Origin: Paenibacillus_E qinlingensis_A
GTDB lineage: Bacteria; Bacillota; Bacilli; Paenibacillales; NBRC-103111
Length of the DNA: 64,000 nt
Direction of reading: 5' to 3'
NCBI RefSeq assembly: GCF_031455095.1
Contig: NZ_JAVDSB010000003.1
Coordinates: forward strand, 248,001-312,000
Shown: piece by piece, positions 58,619-64,000 of the stretch
How the letters are laid out: each line of letters opens with the position of its first letter
How positions within the stretch are numbered: position 1 is the stretch's first letter
Made by a program: the position numbers and the translations under genes
The notes under the pieces: generated by a model
The model's input: the letters and a program-made list of their open reading frames with translations, nothing else
Databases searched by the model: none
What the model was told of the DNA's origin: nothing

Positions 58619-60457
58619 ATGAGTAAAGTAATTGGTATTGACTTAGGTACTACAAATTCTTGCGTTGCCGTTATGGAAGGCGGAGAAGCCGTCGTAATTC
58701 CAAATCCAGAAGGTAACCGCACAACGCCATCCGTTGTAGGTTTCAAGAAAGATGGCGAGCGCGTTGTTGGTGAAACAGCAAAGCGTCAAGCTATCACAAA
58801 CCCAGACAAAACAATCTCTTCCATTAAACGTCACATTGGTACGAACCACAAAGAGAACATTGATGGCAAAGACTACACGCCACAAGAGATCTCTGCAATC
58901 ATCCTGCAAAAGCTAAAAGCAGATGCAGAAGCGTACCTTGGCCAAACGGTTACACAAGCGGTAATCACGGTTCCTGCTTACTTTAACGACAGCCAACGTC
59001 AAGCGACGAAGGATGCTGGTAAAATTGCTGGTCTTGAAGTTCTTCGTATCGTCAATGAGCCAACAGCAGCAGCACTTGCTTACGGTTTGGAAAAAACAGA
59101 AGATCAAACCATTCTCGTTTATGACCTTGGTGGCGGTACATTCGATGTATCCATCCTTGAGCTAGGCGATGGTTTCTTCGAAGTTAAAGCAACAAGCGGT
59201 GACAACAAATTGGGCGGAGATGACTTTGACCAAGTTGTTATGGATTACCTCGTTGCTGAATTCAAAAAAGAGCAAGGCATTGACCTTTCCAAAGATAAAG
59301 CGGCAGTTCAACGTTTGAAAGATGCAGCTGAAAAAGCGAAAAAAGAACTTTCCGGTGTTTTGACAACGACTGTTTCCCTTCCGTTCATCACGGTAGCAGA
59401 CGGCGTTCCTCAGCATTTGGAGTTGAACTTGACGCGTGCGAAGTTCGAAGAACTATCCGCGGCGCTTGTTGAAAGAACACTAGGACCAACTCGTCAAGCA
59501 CTTCAAGATTCCGGTTTGTCCACAAGTCAAATCGATAAAGTTGTTCTTGTTGGTGGATCCACTCGTATTCCTGCGGTTGTAGAAGCAATTAAGAAATTGA
59601 TTGGTAAAGAGCCACATAAAGGTGTTAACCCGGATGAAGTTGTTGCCCTTGGTGCAGCTGTTCAAGCTGGTGTTTTGACTGGTGAAGTAAAAGACGTTGT
59701 TCTTCTAGACGTAACACCACTTTCCCTTGGTATCGAAACAGCAGGCGGCGTATTCACGAAAATGATCGACCGCAACACAACGATTCCTACAACGAAATCA
59801 CAAGTGTACTCCACATATGCAGATAACCAAACTAGCGTAGAGATTCACGTTCTTCAAGGTGAGCGCTCCATGGCTAGCGGTAACAAAACACTTGGCCGCT
59901 TCATGCTAGGTGATATTCCTCCGGCTCCGCGTGGCGTTCCGCAAATCGAAGTTAGCTTCGATATCGATGCGAACGGTATCGTAAACGTGTCTGCTTTGGA
60001 TAAAGGAACAGGTAAAAGCCAAAAAATCACGATCACTTCTTCCAGCGGTTTGAGCGATGCAGAAGTTGAACAAATGGTGAAAGACGCGGAAGCGCATGCT
60101 GAAGAAGACCGTGCACGTAAAGAGCTTGTAGAAGCTCGCAACGAAGCGGATCAATTGGTATACTCCGTTGACAAAACGATCAAAGATCTTGGCGACAAAG
60201 TTGACCAAGGCGAGATCGACAAAGCGAATGCAGCGAAAGAGAAAGTAACAACTGCACTTGCAGGCAACGATCTTGAAACGATCAAAAAAGCTACAGAAGA
60301 ATTGACGGAAGTTATTCAACAACTTTCTGTTAAATTATATGAGCAAGCTTCTGCTGATCAAGGCCAAGGTCCTGATGCTGGTGCAGGCGAATCTCCTAAA
60401 GGCAGAGAAAATGTTGTTGACGCTGACTACGAAGTAGTTGACGAACCTAAAAAATAA
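58619..60457 (+). CDS. dnaK: Molecular chaperone DnaK (Hsp70)
   Basis: DnaK, 612 residues. Hsp70 signatures: IGIDLGTTNSCVAV at the N-terminus, VYDLGGGTFDVSIL (about 164-177) and the VVLVGGSTRIPAVVEAI segment. The substrate-binding domain and the EVVDEPKK-type tail are complete. AAGGAGG precedes the ATG. Folds nascent and heat-damaged proteins with DnaJ and GrpE. Codon use is strongly biased as in highly expressed genes. Confidence 0.98.
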   Translation: MSKVIGIDLGTTNSCVAVMEGGEAVVIPNPEGNRTTPSVVGFKKDGERVVGETAKRQAITNPDKTISSIKRHIGTNHKENIDGKDYTPQEISAIILQKLKADAEAYLGQTVTQAVITVPAYFNDSQRQATKDAGKIAGLEVLRIVNEPTAAALAYGLEKTEDQTILVYDLGGGTFDVSILELGDGFFEVKATSGDNKLGGDDFDQVVMDYLVAEFKKEQGIDLSKDKAAVQRLKDAAEKAKKELSGVLTTTVSLPFITVADGVPQHLELNLTRAKFEELSAALVERTLGPTRQALQDSGLSTSQIDKVVLVGGSTRIPAVVEAIKKLIGKEPHKGVNPDEVVALGAAVQAGVLTGEVKDVVLLDVTPLSLGIETAGGVFTKMIDRNTTIPTTKSQVYSTYADNQTSVEIHVLQGERSMASGNKTLGRFMLGDIPPAPRGVPQIEVSFDIDANGIVNVSALDKGTGKSQKITITSSSGLSDAEVEQMVKDAEAHAEEDRARKELVEARNEADQLVYSVDKTIKDLGDKVDQGEIDKANAAKEKVTTALAGNDLETIKKATEELTEVIQQLSVKLYEQASADQGQGPDAGAGESPKGRENVVDADYEVVDEPKK

Positions 60458-60524
60458 ACATATTCTAACTAAATAGAAGTTTAAAGAGGTTCTTTAAACA
60501 CTGTTTGTTATCAATTAACGTAAG

Positions 60525-60563
60525 AGTCAAAGCCAAGGGGAGTTCTCCGTGGCTTTGACTTTC
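60525..60563 (+). terminator. Hairpin between dnaK and dnaJ
   Basis: AGTCAAAGCCA / TGGCTTTGACT perfect 11-pair stem with a 14-base loop. The T-tract behind it is weak, so partial termination or mRNA processing, giving less dnaJ than dnaK, is likely. Confidence 0.65.
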
Positions 60564-60595
60564 CGTTTGTAGTCTTGAACATGGGAGTGGAACAA

Positions 60596-61714
60596 GTGAG
60601 TAAACGTGATTATTACGAAGTATTAGGTCTCGGCAAGGATGCTTCGCAGGATGAGATCAAGAAGGCTTACCGCAAAATGGCACGTCAATATCACCCTGAC
60701 GTCAATAAAGCGGCGGATGCTGAAGATAAGTTCAAAGAAGCTAAGGATGCATACGATGTTCTGAGTGATGATCAGAAGAAAGCGCAATACGATCAGTTCG
60801 GTCATGTCGATCCGAATCAAGGATTTGGCGGCGGTCAAGACTTCGGCGGCGGCTTCGGGGATATTTTTGATATGTTCTTCGGTGGCGGCGGTGGTGGTAA
60901 TCGTCGTAATCCGAATGCTCCGCAACGCGGTAATGATTTGCAATATACGATGACCGTGGAATTTAAAGAAGCCATTTTTGGTAAAGAAATGGATATTAAC
61001 ATTCCTCGTACAGAGAATTGCGATACCTGTCATGGTTCAGGTGCTAAAGCTGGGACGAAGCCTGAAACTTGTGGCGGCTGTCACGGCAGCGGACAACAAG
61101 AAGTGGTTCAGAATACAGCATTTGGCCGTATTGTGAACCGCCGCGTGTGTACGTCCTGTAATGGTTCCGGTAAAATCATCAAAGAAAAATGCGGAACGTG
61201 TCATGGCGCTGGTAAAGTGAAGAAAACACGCACCATTCACATTAAGATTCCAGCAGGTGTGGATGATGGTGCTCAACTTCGCGTATCTGGTGAAGGTGAA
61301 AGCGGAACTCGCGGAGGCCCATCTGGCGACCTTTATGTCGTTATTCGTGTCAAAAATCACGAGTTCTTCCAACGTGAAGGCAATGACGTATACTGTGAAG
61401 TGCCTTTAACTTTCATGCAGGCAGCCCTTGGTGACGAAATTGAAATCCCAACGCTGACGGAGAAAGTAAAGCTCAAGATTCCAGCTGGTACTCAGACGGA
61501 CACGTATTTCCGTCTCAAAGGCAAAGGCGTTCCGCATCTTCGTGGCTTCGGTCAAGGGGATCAACACGTGAAGGTTATCGTGATGACACCGACGAACTTG
61601 TCAGAAGATCAGAAGGATTTGCTGCGCCAGTTCGGCAAGCAAAGCGGCGAGCATACGCATGAGCAAAGTCAGTCTATTTTTGAACGTATGAAAAGAGCCT
61701 TCTTAGGCGATTAA
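60596..61714 (+). CDS. dnaJ: Co-chaperone DnaJ (Hsp40)
   Basis: DnaJ, 372 residues. J-domain with YHPDVNK (the HPD tripeptide near residue 33-35), Gly/Phe-rich region, then four CxxCxGxG zinc repeats (CDTCHGSG, CGGCHGSG, CTSCNGSG, CGTCHGAG) and the C-terminal substrate-binding domain. The GTG at 60596 follows GGGAG at eight bases and gives MSKRDYYEVLG, the usual beginning; an in-frame TTG upstream is not needed. Last gene of the heat-shock operon. Confidence 0.97.
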   Translation: MSKRDYYEVLGLGKDASQDEIKKAYRKMARQYHPDVNKAADAEDKFKEAKDAYDVLSDDQKKAQYDQFGHVDPNQGFGGGQDFGGGFGDIFDMFFGGGGGGNRRNPNAPQRGNDLQYTMTVEFKEAIFGKEMDINIPRTENCDTCHGSGAKAGTKPETCGGCHGSGQQEVVQNTAFGRIVNRRVCTSCNGSGKIIKEKCGTCHGAGKVKKTRTIHIKIPAGVDDGAQLRVSGEGESGTRGGPSGDLYVVIRVKNHEFFQREGNDVYCEVPLTFMQAALGDEIEIPTLTEKVKLKIPAGTQTDTYFRLKGKGVPHLRGFGQGDQHVKVIVMTPTNLSEDQKDLLRQFGKQSGEHTHEQSQSIFERMKRAFLGD

Positions 61715-61725
61715 TGTTTGATAGC

Positions 61726-61790
61726 AGCACCTCAAGTGCTTGGATGACAGATTTAATCTGTTGATTCATGCACTTGAGGTGCTTTTTGTT
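61726..61790 (+). terminator. Terminator of the heat-shock operon
   Basis: AGCACCTCAAGTGC / GCACTTGAGGTGCT 14-pair outer stem with an inner ACAGATT / AATCTGT hairpin, followed by TTTTTGTTTTG. Confidence 0.92.
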
Positions 61791-61850
61791 TTGTTGCAGG
61801 CGTTAACGATGAGTGGAGCCGAAGGTGGTATGAACGTAACATCCCATGAT

Positions 61851-62122
61851 GTGCTCAGGAAGGAAGTCGCCGCACAGCCGAGCGCTCCTGAGCACAAAAT
61901 GTGCTCAAGCAAGAAGACGCCACGCTGCAGAGCCCTCCTGAGCACAAGAATTGTGCTCAAGCAAGAAGTCGGCACGCTGCCGAGCGCTCTTGAGCACAAA
62001 AATTGTGCTCAAGCAAGAAGACGCACACTGCCGAGCGCTTCTGAGCACAAAAATTGTGCTCAAGCAAGAAGACGCACGCTGCCGAGCGCTACTGAGCACA
62101 AAAATTGTGCTCAAGCGCGTAG
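61851..62122. repeat. 51-bp tandem repeat array with palindromic junctions
   Basis: Five full units of 50, 52, 52, 51 and 51 bases, starting at 61851, 61901, 61953, 62005 and 62056, plus a partial sixth from 62107. Each begins GTGCTCAAGCAAGAAG (divergent in the first unit) and ends TGAGCACAAAAATT. Neighbouring ends form TTGTGCTCA / TGAGCACAA hairpins. Units are nearly identical throughout. It occupies the otherwise gene-free 0.5 kb between dnaJ and the phosphatase gene. Confidence 0.92.
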
Positions 62123-62260
62123 TCAGAGCACCGCGCCCCCTATTAATCATCCCTTTACATATACCATCAAATTTACAAAACCTACATATGGATTTGACGT
62201 TCTCCAAATCTATGAGCCTTATGCTAGTAAGGTGAAATACTATTTTTGGAGGGAAAACAT

Positions 62261-63988
62261 TTGAAAAAAGCGTTAAAACAAATCATGAGTTCTGGAATGG
62301 CAGTTTCCTTATTAACTCTAAGTCTAGCAGGTACAGTTTCTGCTGCAGATTCAGCGGCACCATCAACTTCCGTTGCTCCACCTTCTAAAAATTTGATTGT
62401 TCTTATCGGGGATGGCATGGGACCAGCTGAAGTAACAGCTGCTCGTTATTACGCAAAGAAGTTCCTAGGTAAAGATCATCTGGAGCTAGATGGCGGTTAT
62501 TATGTTGGAAAAGCGACTACATACTCACAAGCAAGTCCTTATACAACGGAGTCTGGTGCAATTACGGATTCTGCCGCAGCGGCGACAGCATTTTCAACTG
62601 GGAATAAAACATATAACAATGCCATTAGTGTCTCTAACGGTGAAGTAGCTTCACCTTATGCTTCCGTGATTGAAGCGGCTATGAAGCAAGGCAAGGCAAC
62701 AGGTCTAGTTTCAACAGATAACATTACTGGAGCTACGCCTGCTGTATGGGCATCCCATGTACGTCAACGCAGCAATCAAAATGCGATTGCATCGCAATAT
62801 TTGAACAGTGGAGTGGATGTTATCTTCGGTGGAGGTAAGGTCAACTTCACGACGAAAGAAGATAAAGGAAAACGTACGGACAAGAATATCATTCCTGATT
62901 TTCAAGCTAAGGGGTACCAAACGGCTTTTGATAAAAAAGGTTTGGAAGCCATTCCTGTGACTGCGGGTAAGGCGCTTGGACTTTTCGCAGATGCGGAAAT
63001 CCCTTACGTACTTGACCGTACAGAGTCAGTACCTAGCTTACCGCAACTATCGCAAAAGGCATTGGATATTTTATCCCAAAATAAAAATGGTTTCGTCTTA
63101 TTGGTAGAGCAAGGTCGTATCGATCACGCTGGTCATGCCAACGATCTGCCTGCCAACATTCAAGAAATGCTAGAGCTAGATGCGACGTTTAAGACATTAG
63201 TTGATTTTGCTAAAAAAGATGGCAATACCTCTGTTGTTGTTTCAGCGGATCATGAGACTGGCGGTCTTTCCCTTGCTAGAGACAATGTCTATGAAATCAA
63301 TGTAGATTTGTTTAACAAACAGAAGCATTCCTATGAGTATATCGATGGTATTTTGAAAAAAGCGCAAACAGCCGAAGATATCCGCAAAATCGTTGCAGAC
63401 AATATTGGCTTCACGGATCTGTCTGATGAAGAGGTTCAATTGATTTTGAATGGCGATGGCTCCTCCTATGGACGTGGCGGCGGTTATAATGCAGTCGTGT
63501 CGAAACGTCTTGCCGTTGGCTGGACAGGACATGGTCATACTGGGGTTGATGTTGGTGTGTGGGCATATGGTCCGATTGCTTCGCTAGTTAAAGGCGACAT
63601 CGATAATACGGATATTGCGAAAAATGGTGCAAAAGTGATCGGTGCTGATTTGGCAGCGGCCACAAAAGAGCTTCAAGACAAATATCTGTACCCAATGTTC
63701 AAAGTAACGCGTGATTCCAAAACTTTGTTTACGGCAAGATCACTAGCTGAATCTCTCGGCATTCAAGTAGGCTGGGATGAAGCTACACATACCGTAACTT
63801 TCACAAAAGATAGTCAAAAGATTTCTGTTCTTGTCTCAACGGGAGAGATTACTGTGAACGGTACGGCAAGTGCATGGGTTGGCAATGTGGATAACGGTAA
63901 GTTGTACTTGCCGCTGGAAGCTTTTAATCAACTGACTGGAAAAACATTCACATGGGATTCCTTTAATGAGCGTATTGTAAAAAATTAA
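62261..63988 (+). CDS. Secreted alkaline phosphatase with C-terminal copper-amine-oxidase-like domain
   Basis: Alkaline phosphatase of 575 residues that releases phosphate outside the cell. A signal peptide with cleavage near GTVSA-AD (about residue 28) is followed by LIVLIGDGMGPAEVTAARYY (metal-binding Asp), TDSAAAATAFSTGNKTYNN (nucleophile Ser near residue 108), VEQGRIDHAGHANDL, VSADHETGG and a final His in TGHGHTGVDVGVWA. The last about 100 residues (KTLFTARSLAESLGIQVGWD, VTFTKDSQKI, KLYLPLEAFNQL) are a copper amine oxidase N-terminal-like domain, common in Paenibacillus surface proteins. The TTG at 62261 has GGAGGG seven bases upstream. No clear Pho box was found. Confidence 0.93.
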   Translation: MKKALKQIMSSGMAVSLLTLSLAGTVSAADSAAPSTSVAPPSKNLIVLIGDGMGPAEVTAARYYAKKFLGKDHLELDGGYYVGKATTYSQASPYTTESGAITDSAAAATAFSTGNKTYNNAISVSNGEVASPYASVIEAAMKQGKATGLVSTDNITGATPAVWASHVRQRSNQNAIASQYLNSGVDVIFGGGKVNFTTKEDKGKRTDKNIIPDFQAKGYQTAFDKKGLEAIPVTAGKALGLFADAEIPYVLDRTESVPSLPQLSQKALDILSQNKNGFVLLVEQGRIDHAGHANDLPANIQEMLELDATFKTLVDFAKKDGNTSVVVSADHETGGLSLARDNVYEINVDLFNKQKHSYEYIDGILKKAQTAEDIRKIVADNIGFTDLSDEEVQLILNGDGSSYGRGGGYNAVVSKRLAVGWTGHGHTGVDVGVWAYGPIASLVKGDIDNTDIAKNGAKVIGADLAAATKELQDKYLYPMFKVTRDSKTLFTARSLAESLGIQVGWDEATHTVTFTKDSQKISVLVSTGEITVNGTASAWVGNVDNGKLYLPLEAFNQLTGKTFTWDSFNERIVKN

Positions 63989-64000
63989 TATTAGGAGCAG

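Noticed and set aside
61851..62122. CRISPR-like array (palindromic repeats of about 30 bases separated by about 21 bases)
   Set aside because: The putative spacers are almost identical to each other, and no cas gene is present, so it is a plain tandem repeat.
62150..62190. Possible Pho box upstream of the alkaline phosphatase (two TTTACA words)
   Set aside because: The words are 18 bases apart, not in the 11-base phase expected for PhoP dimers.
61740..62264. Open frames through the 51-bp array on both strands, with 17-residue peptide repeats
   Set aside because: 51 is a multiple of three, so several frames stay open by default. The plus-strand frame starts inside the dnaJ terminator, has no ribosome site and loses phase at the 50- and 52-base units.

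Overview
The window looks like chromosome of a spore-forming Bacillales bacterium, most probably Paenibacillus or a close relative. Evidence: Gram-positive ribosome-binding sites, GTG and TTG starts, sporulation genes (gpr, spoIIP, spoVAC/AD/AEb), a T-box leader on leuS, the comE competence locus, an hrcA-grpE-dnaK-dnaJ operon with a CIRCE operator, and a copper-amine-oxidase-like domain fused to a secreted phosphatase. No tRNA, rRNA, insertion sequence, prophage or CRISPR array was seen.

Left part (1-19.3 kb): a carbohydrate region. It holds a sugar ABC transporter (lipoprotein cut by the left edge plus two permeases), a YesM-type sensor kinase, an AraC regulator divergent from a fucose/arabinose-isomerase-like protein, the minus-strand cluster kduI-deoR-kduD-sugar isomerase, a second AraC regulator, a GH4 glycosidase behind a catabolite-repression-like site, a cupin and a rhamnose-mutarotase-like protein. 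Together they suggest use of uronate-containing plant polysaccharides such as pectin or rhamnogalacturonan. A UbiA prenyltransferase coupled to an unknown protein follows.

Middle (19.3-29.4 kb): a papain-like protease, two tiny genes, then a forespore-type module. The module is DUF1657 facing a DUF421-DUF1657 fusion and spoVAC-spoVAD-spoVAEb, with sigma-G-like promoters in between. A MoxR / DUF58 / transglutaminase operon and an esterase follow.

Right part (29.5-64 kb): mainly conserved core. yqeG-yqeH-aroE-yhbY-nadD-yqeK-rsfS-cvfB-methyltransferase leads into T-box-leuS, comER, comEA-comEB-comEC, an ECF sigma/anti-sigma pair with a sigma-W-like promoter, holA, rpsT, a small Vsr/DUF559-like nuclease gene, gpr-spoIIP-yqxA-lepA-hemW, an acetyltransferase, and the heat-shock operon. 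Between hrcA and grpE sits an archaeal-type (Group III) chaperonin, the most notable gene here. The window ends with a 51-bp tandem repeat array and a secreted alkaline phosphatase.

Two sequence-level features stand out. GC-rich stretches inside comEC, the chaperonin gene and spoVAD are packed with perfect or near-perfect inverted repeats. Several intergenic regions carry repeats (9-bp and 51-bp tandem arrays, and a four-copy dispersed element).
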